Below are positions 14,656-22,931 of a DNA stretch of 64,000 bases, one piece after another. A program made the translations under genes and the position numbers. Each line of letters begins with the position of its first letter. Position 1 is the first letter of the stretch. The notes beneath the pieces are model-generated. The model made no database searches. It was not told where the DNA came from and worked only from the letters and a program-made list of their open reading frames with translations. Origin of the DNA: Clostridia bacterium (lineage in GTDB: Bacteria; Bacillota; Clostridia; Oscillospirales; CAG-272); assembly GCA_017547655.1 (NCBI GenBank), contig JAFYPF010000014.1:1-64000 (forward strand), written 5' to 3'.

Positions 14656-16977
14656 TTATTTCTTTCTGAAGAATCCGAAGAGACCCTTGCTTTCTTCTGC
14701 AGGAACTTCAACTTTAGGTTCTTCAACCTTGGGAGAATCTTCTGCTTTAGGAGCTTCACTTCTCTGTTCATCTTTGTTGTAGGGACGTCTGTTGGAGTTT
14801 TCTCTAAACTTATCGCCGCCGTTGTTGTTACGAGGTCTGTTGTTATTATTTCCCTGTGGACGTCTTTCTCTTTCTTCATATCCTTCGGGCTTGGGCATAG
14901 CATCTCTTCTGGAGAGATTAAGTCTACCCTTTTCGTCTGTTCCCATAAACTTAACGGTAATTACGTCACCTTCGTTGCAAACGTCTTCAACCTTTTCAAC
15001 TCTCTTATAATCGAGCTTGCTGATGTGAACAAGACCTTCCTTACCGGGAGCAAACTCAACAAATGCGCCTATTGGAATAACTCTTGTAACCTTACCTGTA
15101 TAGATAGCGCCAACCTCGGGCTCAAATACAATACCGTCGATAATAGCTTTAGCCGCATAAGCGCCGTCTTTGTTAACTGCGGAAATGTAGATTGTTCCAT
15201 CGTCTTCAATATCAATTTTAGCGCCCGTATCAGCAACAATCTTCTGAATAACCTTACCGCCCGAACCGATAACTTCTCTGATCTTATCGGGATCAATATG
15301 CATAGTAAGCATCTTGGGAGCATATTCGGAAACATCTTCTCTTGCTGCAGGAATAGCCTTAAGAATAATCTCATCAATGATATAATCTCTACCCTTGTGA
15401 GTAACTTCAAGAGCGTTCTTAATAATTTCAGGTGTAAGACCGTCAATTTTAAGGTCCATCTGAATTGAAGTAATACCCTTGTGAGTACCTGCAACCTTAA
15501 AGTCCATATCGCCGTAGAAGTCTTCAAGCCCCTGAATATCAATCATAGTCATCCAACGTTCGCCCTCTGTAATAAGACCGCAAGAAATACCTGCAACGGG
15601 AGCCTTAATCGGAACACCTGCGTCCATAAGAGCAAGGGTGGAACCGCAAACGGAAGCCTGCGATGTTGAACCGTTCGAGCTGATAACCTCTGATACGCAT
15701 CTGATAGCATAGGGGAACTCATCAACCGAAGGAAGTACGGGAACGAGAGAACGTTCAGCCAAAGCGCCGTGTCCAATCTCACGTCTGCCGGGACCTCTGG
15801 AGGATTTAGCTTCACCAACGGAGTAACCGGGCATATTGTAGTGGTGCATATATCTCTTTGTTTCTTCGGTATCGATACCGTCGAGCATCTGCGCATCGCC
15901 TATCGGTCCGAGAGTTGCAATAGTCATAACTTGAGTCTGTCCACGAGTGAACATACCGCTACCGTGTGTTCTGTTGAACAAGCCAACTTCTGCAGCAAGA
16001 GGTCTAATCTGGTCCATTCTTCTGCCGTCAACACGTTTACCGTCTTCAAGGAGCCAACGACGAACGATCTTCTTCTGAATCTTGTAAATAAGTTCGCCGA
16101 TAATCTCGGGCATTTCGGGATATTCTTCGCTAAACTTTTCAACGATAGCATCTGTAATGGGCTGCATTCTTTCGTCACGAATGTTCTTGTCATCTGTATC
16201 GAGAGCGAACATAACGTCTTTTTCGCAGAAATCAAATACCTTGTCAAACATATCGTGGTCGAATTCGCAAGAGGGATAGTCAAACTTGGGTTTGCCTACT
16301 TCTGCAACAATAGAGTTAATAAAGCCACAAATATTCTTAATTTCCTCGTGAGCAGTCATAATAGCGTCAAACATAACGTCATCGGCAACTTCTTTTGCGC
16401 CCGCCTCAATCATAACAACCTTGTTAAGGCTACCTGCAACGGTAAGCTCAAGGTCACTCTTTTCTCTCTGTTCAACTGTGGGGTTAAGAACAATCTGACC
16501 ATCAACCAAACCAACGAACACACCTGCGATAGGACCGTTCCACGGAATATCGGAAATAGAAAGCGCGATAGATGCGCCAATCATACCTGCGATTTCGGGG
16601 CTGTTGTCGTTGTCAACGCAAAGCACGGTAAGGCTGAGGTTAACGTCGTTACGAAGGTCCTTCGGGAACAAAGGTCTGATAGGTCTGTCAATAACACGAG
16701 AAGTAAGTATAGCCTTTTCAGAGGGTTTACCTTCTCTCTTAAGATAACCGCCGGGAATTCTTCCGACAGCATAAAGTCTTTCTTCAAAATCAACCGAAAG
16801 GGGCAAAAAGTCAATGCCGTCTCTGGGTTTTGCACTTGCAGTTGCGGTCGCAAGAATAACCGTGTCGCCAAAGCGAACCAAGCAGGAGCCGTTTGCAAGA
16901 CCTGCCATTTTGCCTGTTTCGATTACAAGCTTTCTTCCTGACAATTCATACTCGAACGTCTTAAAATTCTCAAACAT
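14656..16977 (-). CDS. pnp: polyribonucleotide nucleotidyltransferase (PNPase)
   Basis: 773 aa. Phosphorolytic 3'-to-5' exoribonuclease. Seen in order: first RNase PH-like core (LVRFGDTVILATATAS), GRIPGGYLKREG, alpha-helical domain, second RNase PH core (FNRTHGSGMFTRGQTQ, SSRGPGRREIGHGALAERSL, SEVISSNGSTSQASVCG), KH domain (IREVIGSGGKVIQKI, about 560-615) and S1 domain (GAIYTGKVTRVIPIGAFVEF, about 625-695). The tail from about 700 is low-complexity: Asn/Arg/Gly-rich, then Pro/Glu/Lys-rich, ending in hydrophobic GLFGFFRKK. That tail is longer than in typical PNPases and could bind RNA or membrane. It lies downstream of rpsO, the common order. Confidence 0.97.
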   Translation of the reverse strand: MFENFKTFEYELSGRKLVIETGKMAGLANGSCLVRFGDTVILATATASAKPRDGIDFLPLSVDFEERLYAVGRIPGGYLKREGKPSEKAILTSRVIDRPIRPLFPKDLRNDVNLSLTVLCVDNDNSPEIAGMIGASIALSISDIPWNGPIAGVFVGLVDGQIVLNPTVEQREKSDLELTVAGSLNKVVMIEAGAKEVADDVMFDAIMTAHEEIKNICGFINSIVAEVGKPKFDYPSCEFDHDMFDKVFDFCEKDVMFALDTDDKNIRDERMQPITDAIVEKFSEEYPEMPEIIGELIYKIQKKIVRRWLLEDGKRVDGRRMDQIRPLAAEVGLFNRTHGSGMFTRGQTQVMTIATLGPIGDAQMLDGIDTEETKRYMHHYNMPGYSVGEAKSSRGPGRREIGHGALAERSLVPVLPSVDEFPYAIRCVSEVISSNGSTSQASVCGSTLALMDAGVPIKAPVAGISCGLITEGERWMTMIDIQGLEDFYGDMDFKVAGTHKGITSIQMDLKIDGLTPEIIKNALEVTHKGRDYIIDEIILKAIPAAREDVSEYAPKMLTMHIDPDKIREVIGSGGKVIQKIVADTGAKIDIEDDGTIYISAVNKDGAYAAKAIIDGIVFEPEVGAIYTGKVTRVIPIGAFVEFAPGKEGLVHISKLDYKRVEKVEDVCNEGDVITVKFMGTDEKGRLNLSRRDAMPKPEGYEERERRPQGNNNNRPRNNNGGDKFRENSNRRPYNKDEQRSEAPKAEDSPKVEEPKVEVPAEESKGLFGFFRKK

Positions 16978-17038
16978 TTTCTTCCTCCGTTTTTAATTCT
17001 TCTTTTTCTTCTTTTACATCAATTTACGGTCATAGGTT

Positions 17039-17090
17039 TTAGCACTTAAATAGCCGTCCGAAAGTCTTCGGGCAACCGTTTAATTGCTAA
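17039..17090 (-). promoter_or_regulatory. long hairpin in the pnp leader
   Basis: The minus strand reads TTAGCA..TTAAA..CCGAA-GACT-TTCGG..TTTAA..TGCTAA, an extended imperfect stem-loop of about 52 nt, 60 nt upstream of pnp. In E. coli a pnp leader hairpin is cut by RNase III and PNPase then represses its own mRNA; the geometry here is compatible with such control. Confidence 0.55.
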
Positions 17091-17141
17091 ACCGCTATGC
17101 CGCATTTAGTTAAAAATAAGGGTTGTTGTATAAACTTATAG

Positions 17142-17166
17142 GGCAGAACCGTAAAATTCTGCCCCA
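17142..17166 (-). terminator. hairpin between rpsO and pnp
   Basis: GGGGCAGAA..TTCTGCCC stem just after rpsO, followed on the minus strand by only weakly T-rich sequence (TATAAGTTT). Probably an attenuating terminator or mRNA 3'-end stabiliser that allows partial read-through into pnp. Confidence 0.65.
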
Positions 17167-17178
17167 TTTAAGCGTGTT

Positions 17179-17442
17179 TTATTTACGGATACCGAGTTTT
17201 TCGATAATCGCACGATAACGGTTGATATCCTTCTTTGTGAGATAACCAAGAAGATTTCTTCTGCGTCCAACCATCTTGAGCAAGCCGCGTCTTGAGTGGT
17301 GGTCGTTAGGGTTCTTCTTAAGATGCTCTGTGAGGCTGTTGATTCTATCTGTAAGGATAGCAATCTGTACCTCGGGGGATCCTGTGTCTCCGTCATGAAG
17401 CTTGTTTGCTTCAATAACCTGCAATTTCTGTTCTTTCAACAT
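17179..17442 (-). CDS. rpsO: 30S ribosomal protein S15
   Basis: 87 aa, standard length. Binds 16S rRNA and is a primary assembly protein. Seen: [50 protein letters not shown], the canonical S15 core. RBS GAGGTGA before the ATG. Confidence 0.98.
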   Translation of the reverse strand: MLKEQKLQVIEANKLHDGDTGSPEVQIAILTDRINSLTEHLKKNPNDHHSRRGLLKMVGRRRNLLGYLTKKDINRYRAIIEKLGIRK

Positions 17443-17580
17443 AATCTTTCACCTCATAAATTATTTCGTAAAGACTAAGCCATGCGGTCGGTGAAGCAAA
17501 GCTTTTTCGCTTTTTTGTCCGCAAACCGAGTCTACGATTTTATACCTTGTTAATATAACACATTTCCAATAATTTGTAAA
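17443..17580 (-). promoter_or_regulatory. rpsO promoter and structured leader
   Basis: Minus strand: TTTACA (17580-17575), 17-nt spacer, TATATT (17557-17552). The leader of about 100 nt contains GACTCGG...GCGG paired with CCGC..AGTC, plus an inner GCGAAAAAGC hairpin, close to the start codon. S15 represses its own mRNA in several bacteria through such leaders; autoregulation here is an inference. Confidence 0.6.
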
Positions 17581-17621
17581 GGGCTTTGCATTATTTAACA
17601 TTTTGTTTACATTTCAGAATA

Positions 17622-19064
17622 TCACGAGAAGATTTTCTTCAAATCATTTTTGAGCGCATACGCCTGTCTTCCCGTGTAATATGAATACTGCAATTTTGTT
17701 GTAACCGCTTGTTTCAACGCCTCATAGCTTGAAGCAGCAACACTTGCATACGAATCACCGTACATATAAGCAAAATCATAAACAGGTGCTTTGAGTATAT
17801 CTTCAATATATCTATACGATTCCTCATTTCTCAACACGTGGTCAAGATAGTCTCTCGTCAAACCTGCGTAAAGCATATCCCCCGCCTCGTTAAAGGCGCG
17901 AATCAAATCAACTGCGTATTGGGTACGGTCGTTTGAAGACAACACGCAAAAAACAACTGCGTTTTCGTCAGCCGGTGTATAATATTCCTCCTGCTCCGCA
18001 TCAACCTTGGGCATCGGCAATACGGTAAAATTACCGTTAAGCTTCGAGGCATTTCCCAACGTATCAACACAGAAAAGCAACTTATCCTGCGCAAAAAGCT
18101 CGTGCGCATTTTCGGCTGCAATATACGAAGAAGCATCAGCAATAACACCTCTTAATTTAGCAACCAGATTATCAAGTTGAGCGCCGTTGTTTGCAAGAGT
18201 GGGCAAATTGCCTATCGAAGTGCTCATATAATTCATTCCCGAAGCGCCGAACACACTTTCAATAAAGAAGTCCGTATCGGAAGTACCTATCGACACTATA
18301 TCCGAATGTTTCTCGGCACATCTGCTTCTGTAGCCGAGCATAAGCTCAAGCGTCCAGGTTCCGTTATTTACAGCCTCGTATATTTCGGAAGTAAAGCCAT
18401 AAGCATCCGACACTTTCTTGTTCAGATATACGCAAGTATATGCATTCGGAGAAATAGCAGCATTTCCGACAACTCCGTATAATTTGTTGTTTCCCGCAGA
18501 CTGCGCCGTTGCCGCAGCGTTGTAGCACTCGGCGTTAAAAACATCGCCATAAAGCTCATTCAAATCGGCAATCATATTGCGATTCTTCAAATATCCAATT
18601 GCCTTTTGAGGAACGCAAACCACGTCCGCATAAAACAATCCCGCATCAAGAGAGCTTTGCGCATCACTCAAAAAAGCATCGTAAGGAACAGCCAAAACAC
18701 TAACCCTACAGTTAAGCTTTTCCGAAACAAGATTACTCAACTGTCTCACAGCACGGGAGTAGGTGGTTACACCGTTTACGGTAAACTCCTGCTCCGCATC
18801 CTCAACAATAACAACCTTAAGCTCAACACCGTCGTAATTCTTATCACCAAAAATTTCGTTTAAAGCATTGTCAGCTTTCAACATAGATTCTTCAAGCGCA
18901 TCCGCCAACGGCGGAATGGATACATAAGAGTTATACGTTTCAGGTGCTGTTTCGGCAGATGTTTCACCAATCTCGGTTCTATCATCAATTTCGATAACAC
19001 ACGATGTCGCGCTGCACAGACACAGCATTATCACAAGAAAAAATATTGCAATTTTTTTCAGCAT
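17622..19064 (-). CDS. extracellular solute-binding-like lipoprotein
   Basis: 480 aa. Lipoprotein signal: KK, hydrophobic stretch, then ATSC with Cys22 as the lipidation site, followed by a Ser/Thr/Glu/Pro-rich linker. The body resembles family-1 ABC solute-binding proteins (KLNCRVSVLAVPYDAFLSDAQSSLDAGLFYADVVCVP; NNGTWTLELML; ENAHELFAQDKLLFCVDTL), so it likely binds a carbohydrate or other solute at the outer face of the membrane. No permease or ATPase genes are adjacent. Start at ATG 19064 behind GAGGT; the TTG 18 nt upstream overlaps this RBS. It begins 21 nt after cysS, so it may share its transcript. The function is unassigned. Confidence 0.7.
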   Translation of the reverse strand: MLKKIAIFFLVIMLCLCSATSCVIEIDDRTEIGETSAETAPETYNSYVSIPPLADALEESMLKADNALNEIFGDKNYDGVELKVVIVEDAEQEFTVNGVTTYSRAVRQLSNLVSEKLNCRVSVLAVPYDAFLSDAQSSLDAGLFYADVVCVPQKAIGYLKNRNMIADLNELYGDVFNAECYNAAATAQSAGNNKLYGVVGNAAISPNAYTCVYLNKKVSDAYGFTSEIYEAVNNGTWTLELMLGYRSRCAEKHSDIVSIGTSDTDFFIESVFGASGMNYMSTSIGNLPTLANNGAQLDNLVAKLRGVIADASSYIAAENAHELFAQDKLLFCVDTLGNASKLNGNFTVLPMPKVDAEQEEYYTPADENAVVFCVLSSNDRTQYAVDLIRAFNEAGDMLYAGLTRDYLDHVLRNEESYRYIEDILKAPVYDFAYMYGDSYASVAASSYEALKQAVTTKLQYSYYTGRQAYALKNDLKKIFS

Positions 19065-19085
19065 GTGTTTACCTCGTTTCAAAAA

Positions 19086-20486
19086 TCACTTTATGGTATA
19101 AGTCGTTCCCTCTTTTGTATCGGTAAGAATAATACCGCGCGCAGCAAGGTCGTTTCTGATTCTGTCAGCCTCCGCATAATTTTTTGCCTTTTTAGCTTCA
19201 AGACGAAGAGCTATCTGTTCTTTAATTTCCTTATCAAGCTCGCTGTCAACCTCGTTTGCGAGTTCTTCCTCCGCTTCCTCTTTGTCAAGGTCAATGCCGA
19301 GAATAGAGTCACAACGGATTATAAGCTCGTATATAGCGTTAGATTTCGTTTCATATCTTGCCATATTCCATACAGCGCCGAGCGCCTTGGGAATATTAAG
19401 GTCATCGTTTATAGCATCTTCAAACTCTTTGAGAAGCTTTGCAAGCTCTTCTTCGCTTACAACGCCGTCAGCGCCTTTGTGCTTCTTAATCTGGTTCTTA
19501 AGATTCTTAAGAGACTTTTTAGCGGAATCCATTCCCTCAAAAGTGAAGTTAAGCTTCTGTCCGTAATGAGCATTCAAGCAGAAATATCTGAACACCATAG
19601 GAGAATATCCCTTTTCTTCAAGCTGGTCAAGCGTATACGTATTTCCAAGACTCTTTGACATTTTTCCGCCGTCAACAAGCATAAATTCACCGTGTATCCA
19701 CCATTTAGCCGCAGGATGACCGAGCAAACCGCAAGTCTGCGCGATTTCATTTTCGTGATGTATCGGAATATGGTCAACACCGCCGGTATGAATATCAAAT
19801 TCTTCACCGAGATACTTAAGTCCCATAGCCGAGCATTCGATGTGCCAACCGGGATAACCCATACCCCAAGGAGATTCCCACTGCATAATATGCGTAGGAT
19901 CAGCCTTTTTCCAAAGTGCAAAGTCTGCGGGGTGACGCTTTTCGCTGTTTACCTCAACACGTGCGCCTGCCTGGTTTTCGTCAAAGTTCATTCTTGAGAG
20001 TCTTCCGTAATCCTTGAACTTCTTTATATCGTAGTAAATACCATCGCTCGTCTCGTAAGCATAACCCGTCTTAAGCAAGCCCTGTACAAACTCAATCATT
20101 TCCTGAATGTGCAAAGTTGCCTTTGGAACAAGCTCGGGACGCTGAATGTTCAGTCTGTCAATATCACGAAGGAATACGCTTGTATAGTATTCTGCAATTT
20201 CCCAAGGGGTTTTTTTCTGCTCACGAGCAGTTTTGTTCATCTTGTCTTCACCGTCGTCTCCGTCGCTCACAAGATGTCCTACGTCGGTTATATTCATTGC
20301 GTGAAGAAGGTCATAACCGTTCCACTGTAACGTTCTGCGCAAGAAGTCCATAAAGATATATGTTCTCATATTACCTATGTGCGCATATCCGTATACGGTG
20401 GGGCCGCAAGAGTAAATTCTTACCGTCTTGCCGTTAAGCGGCTCAAACTCTCCCTTTGTTCTTGTTAATGTGTTGTAAAGTTTCAT
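19086..20486 (-). CDS. cysS: cysteinyl-tRNA synthetase
   Basis: 466 aa, expected size. Charges tRNA-Cys. Seen: YSCGPTVYGYAHIGN (zinc ligand Cys27 and the HIGH-like motif, residues 36-39), GWHIECSAM and HHENEIAQ (zinc site), KMSKS (275-279) and a C-terminal KNYAEADRIRNDL motif. It lies about 170 nt downstream of cysE, with hairpin-forming repeat sequence between them and a possible TATAAT of its own. Confidence 0.97.
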   Translation of the reverse strand: MKLYNTLTRTKGEFEPLNGKTVRIYSCGPTVYGYAHIGNMRTYIFMDFLRRTLQWNGYDLLHAMNITDVGHLVSDGDDGEDKMNKTAREQKKTPWEIAEYYTSVFLRDIDRLNIQRPELVPKATLHIQEMIEFVQGLLKTGYAYETSDGIYYDIKKFKDYGRLSRMNFDENQAGARVEVNSEKRHPADFALWKKADPTHIMQWESPWGMGYPGWHIECSAMGLKYLGEEFDIHTGGVDHIPIHHENEIAQTCGLLGHPAAKWWIHGEFMLVDGGKMSKSLGNTYTLDQLEEKGYSPMVFRYFCLNAHYGQKLNFTFEGMDSAKKSLKNLKNQIKKHKGADGVVSEEELAKLLKEFEDAINDDLNIPKALGAVWNMARYETKSNAIYELIIRCDSILGIDLDKEEAEEELANEVDSELDKEIKEQIALRLEAKKAKNYAEADRIRNDLAARGIILTDTKEGTTYTIK

Positions 20487-20514
20487 TTTTTCTATTCTCT
20501 CCTATTCGAGTAAA

Positions 20515-20653
20515 TATTATACAGATTTATCATTTACCAAAGACCCTTTTCGGAAAAATCTCCTTTGGAATACCCAAAAAATTTTGAAAAAAGTTTTTGG
20601 GCAAAGTTTTCGTCAACCTTTTTCAAAAGGTGCGGGGTATGGGGCGGCGCCCC
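20515..20653 (-). repeat. hairpin-rich spacer between cysE and cysS
   Basis: Minus strand holds GGGGCG/CGCCCC, CCTTTTGAAAAAGG and CCCAAAAAC..TTTTTTGGG in series, then a weak TATAAT near 20520. Similar CTTTTTGAAAAAAG units occur at 37.43-37.46 kb and 61.42-61.68 kb. It may terminate part of the T-box-controlled transcript. Confidence 0.5.
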
Positions 20654-21394
20654 TTATTTTTTATCTTCAAGTTCTTTTATTCTCGCTTCGAGTTCAGCCA
20701 TTCTTTGTGCAACGGGGTCAGGAATATGGATATGGTCGAGGTCATCAGCCACTCTGACGTTATTACGTTTCACAACTTTAGCTGGAATGCCGACAGCAGT
20801 ACAGTTTTCGGGTACCTCCGTCAAAACAACAGCGTTAGCGGCAATCTTCGAGCCATCGCCCACTTTAAAGGGCCCGAGAACTCTTGCGCCTGCCCCCACC
20901 ATAACGTTATCTCCGAGCGTCGGGTGTCTTTTGCCGGTATCTTTACCCGTACCGCCGAGTGTAACACCCTGATATAAAGTGCAGTTATCTCCGATTTCCG
21001 CCGTCTCACCGATAACAACACCTGCGCCGTGGTCAATAAAGAAATTCTTACCGATAGTCGCGCCAGGGTGAATTTCAATACCCGTAATCATCTTTGCTCC
21101 CTGGCTTATAAGACGAGCCGAAAATTTATGATTCTTCTTATAAAGCTTATGAGAAAGCCTATGCGCCCAAACTGCGTGAAGTCCCGAATAAAGCAAAAGC
21201 ACTTCTGCGGTACTTGAAGCCGCAGGGTCTCTTTCCTTAACGGTCTTAACGTCTTCGGCAACCGTCTCCCTAATATCAGTAACGATTTTAGCCGTCCTAC
21301 TGTTCTTGTAATATTGCTTTGCAACCTTAACAGGTTCACTTGTTATAACGTCTGCTATAACGTCAAAAACATCTTTCTTGAAATATTTTTTCAT
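20654..21394 (-). CDS. cysE: serine O-acetyltransferase
   Basis: 246 aa. Acetylates serine for cysteine synthesis. Seen: an N-terminal helical domain, then the left-handed beta-helix hexapeptide repeats ([64 protein letters not shown]) with the catalytic HGAGVVIGE. The coiled C-terminus ends [15 protein letters not shown]. Start at ATG 21394 behind GAAGGGAG. It is the first gene behind a cysteine T-box, which supports the role. Confidence 0.95.
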   Translation of the reverse strand: MKKYFKKDVFDVIADVITSEPVKVAKQYYKNSRTAKIVTDIRETVAEDVKTVKERDPAASSTAEVLLLYSGLHAVWAHRLSHKLYKKNHKFSARLISQGAKMITGIEIHPGATIGKNFFIDHGAGVVIGETAEIGDNCTLYQGVTLGGTGKDTGKRHPTLGDNVMVGAGARVLGPFKVGDGSKIAANAVVLTEVPENCTAVGIPAKVVKRNNVRVADDLDHIHIPDPVAQRMAELEARIKELEDKK

Positions 21395-21420
21395 AACACA
21401 ATGTCTCCCTTCCAAAAAAA

Positions 21421-21649
21421 CAAAAAAACCACCTTTGAAAAATACTCAAAGGCGGCACATTCCGCGGTTCCACTTCGGTTTATAACTTGCGTGTCGTTTA
21501 TCGCTGACAAAGCGGATGTGATTAGCATCTGCTCACGGGCGCACTTCCGTCTCGGCGGGTATGCGTCTTACACCAAAGCAACGCACTCTCTGAACCCTTT
21601 TAATAACCACTGTCTGACGGCATTTTCCCGATCATAGCATTATTCTTCA
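21421..21649 (-). promoter_or_regulatory. cysteine-specific T-box leader of cysE
   Basis: Minus strand, in order: stem I with the AGAGAG element and TTTGGTGTAAGA distal loop region; a specifier loop reading GGAAGTGCGCC, with codon TGC (Cys); the antiterminator T-box AAGTGGAACCGCGGAAT; and a terminator CCGCCTTTGA..TCAAAGGTGG followed by seven T (21429-21454). Uncharged tRNA-Cys should pair at TGC and at the T-box bulge and let transcription continue into cysE. Confidence 0.93.
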
Positions 21650-21655
21650 TATACC

Positions 21656-21684
21656 ATTATACACATCTTTTTCCATTTGTAAAG
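21656..21684 (-). promoter_or_regulatory. promoter of the cysE T-box transcript
   Basis: Minus strand TTTACA, about 16-nt spacer, TATAAT (21661-21656), just upstream of stem I. Confidence 0.7.
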
Positions 21685-21709
21685 TATTTAAGAAAAATAT
21701 TAACAATCT

Positions 21710-22060
21710 CTCCCCCGCTTTCTTTAAGGAAGAAAGCTCGGCAAAAAATCTTACTTCTCGGGTTTGTGCCACTTGATAGTATTTGTACAAACTTTAAATA
21801 AGCACTTTGCTTCGTCTCGGCTTTCTCTGGCGAGGAAGCTGTCGAGCGTATGCGAGACTGAAGGAGAGATTTCTCGGGGATTTATATCTTCACTTATATT
21901 ATTTTTCTCTCCTTTCGTCTTTGACTTCGACAAATCCACCTTCCTCGTCAGAGAAAGCTGAGATACAGTATCTGCTTATTATTTGTTTCTTCATAGAGAT
22001 AACAGTATTCCTCGACTTCGCTCGGAATGACTATAGGAATATTATCTGCGCCCCCGACAG
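21710..22060. repeat. mosaic of dispersed intergenic repeats
   Basis: 21713-21795 matches the repeat at 14343-14440 (CTTTCTTTAAGGAAGAAAGCTCGGCAAA .. TTTGTGCCACTTGATAGTAT). 21815-21960 is a partly palindromic block with TTCTCTGGCGAGGAAG at one side and CTTCCTCGTCAGAGAA at the other. Its inner TTATATTATTTTTCTCT.CTTTCGTC recurs at about 26.68-26.71 kb. 22010-22040 is CCTCGACTTCGCTCGGAATGA as at 2300 (opposite strand). Noncoding; short open frames here are not credible. Confidence 0.65.
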
Positions 22061-22135
22061 CTCATAACATCGTTTATTATTGAAAATATAATAAAAAAAC
22101 GTCTGTAATATACCTAAAAAATGTTATATTACCGA

Positions 22136-22164
22136 TTGACAAGATAAATTATATTATGTATAAT
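22136..22164 (+). promoter_or_regulatory. consensus promoter upstream of the pur operon
   Basis: TTGACA (22136-22141), 17-nt spacer, TATAAT (22159-22164). The leader from here to purE is about 225 nt and contains a small ORF and a terminator. Confidence 0.88.
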
Positions 22165-22200
22165 ATTGGTGTATTTTGTTTTGGCGGAGGAATATGCGAT

Positions 22201-22320
22201 ATGACACGTTGTATGCACTGTTGTAAATCGAATAACATTGGCTCTCACTCACACGCTCGTCACACAAACCTCGGCAGAACTGCGCAGAATAACTGCGACT
22301 CTTTAACAGCGCAAAAATAA
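22201..22320 (+). CDS. Cys/His-rich small ORF, possible leader peptide
   Basis: 39 codons, too short for usual gene callers. It begins MTRCMHCCK and continues with GSHSHARHT, giving CxxCC and HxHxxxH clusters. A strong GGCGGAGG sits about 10 nt upstream and a perfect promoter about 35 nt upstream. The TAA stop (22318-22320) directly abuts the terminator hairpin beginning at 22321, so a ribosome at the stop codon would cover the terminator's 5' arm. It could be a translated attenuator peptide for purEFNH or an independent small metal-binding protein. I do not recognise a family. An in-frame-unrelated ATG at 22195 yields only 10 codons. Confidence 0.5.
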   Translation: MTRCMHCCKSNNIGSHSHARHTNLGRTAQNNCDSLTAQK

Positions 22321-22350
22321 AAGGACATTCACCCGAAGAATGTCCTTTTT
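22321..22350 (+). terminator. terminator/attenuator before purE
   Basis: AAGGACATTC (22321-22330), 7-nt loop, GAATGTCCTT (22338-22347), then T run. It lies between the promoter and purE, so either it ends a short transcript or it is an attenuator. Confidence 0.85.
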
Positions 22351-22395
22351 GCATTTGTTTAAACCAATATTTACATAAATCAGGAGGGCAACCGT

Positions 22396-22893
22396 ATGAA
22401 AAAGGTAGCTGTAATTATGGGAAGCGACAGCGATTTCCCCAAGGTAAAAAATTGTCTCGAAAAGCTAAAGTATTTTGGTATTCCGTTTGAGACACACGTA
22501 TATTCCGCACACAGAACCCCAGACGAGGCGGCAAGTTTTGCAAAGAACGCAAAAGCAAACGGCTTTGGCGTTATTATAAGTGCAGCGGGAATGGCAGCGC
22601 ACCTCGGAGGCGTGCTTGCGGCATATACTACACTTCCCGTTATCGGAATTCCCGTAAAGAGCGCATCTTTCGACGGAATGGACGCACTCCTTTCTACGAT
22701 AATGATGCCCCCCGGAGTTCCCGTTGCGACGGTAGCTGTTGACGGATGTGCAAATGCGGCTATTTTGGCGGCGCAAATAATTGCCCTTTCGGACGATGAA
22801 CTCGCAGCAAAACTTGAAGCCGAAAAAGTAAAAATGGCAGAGGGCGTAAGAGCAAAAGACGCAAAAATCCAAGAAGAAATCAAGAACATATAA
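22396..22893 (+). CDS. purE: 5-(carboxyamino)imidazole ribonucleotide mutase
   Basis: 165 aa, class I PurE length. Converts N5-CAIR to CAIR in purine synthesis. Seen: MGSDSDFP (substrate loop), YSAHRTPDE with the catalytic His, and AAGMAAHLGGVLAAYTTLPVIGIP. No purK is next to it in this window. RBS CAGGAGGG. First enzyme gene of purE-F-N-H. Confidence 0.97.
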   Translation: MKKVAVIMGSDSDFPKVKNCLEKLKYFGIPFETHVYSAHRTPDEAASFAKNAKANGFGVIISAAGMAAHLGGVLAAYTTLPVIGIPVKSASFDGMDALLSTIMMPPGVPVATVAVDGCANAAILAAQIIALSDDELAAKLEAEKVKMAEGVRAKDAKIQEEIKNI

Positions 22894-22931
22894 GCTTTTT
22901 ATCGGTTATGCTTTTGGAGGAAAATTTATAT

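Noticed and set aside
15769..16941. 390-codon plus-strand frame
   Set aside because: Antisense to pnp, whose conserved core runs through the whole interval.
22165..22395. Purine, PRPP or ZTP riboswitch before purE
   Set aside because: None of the conserved core motifs of these classes is visible; a small ORF plus terminator explains the interval better.
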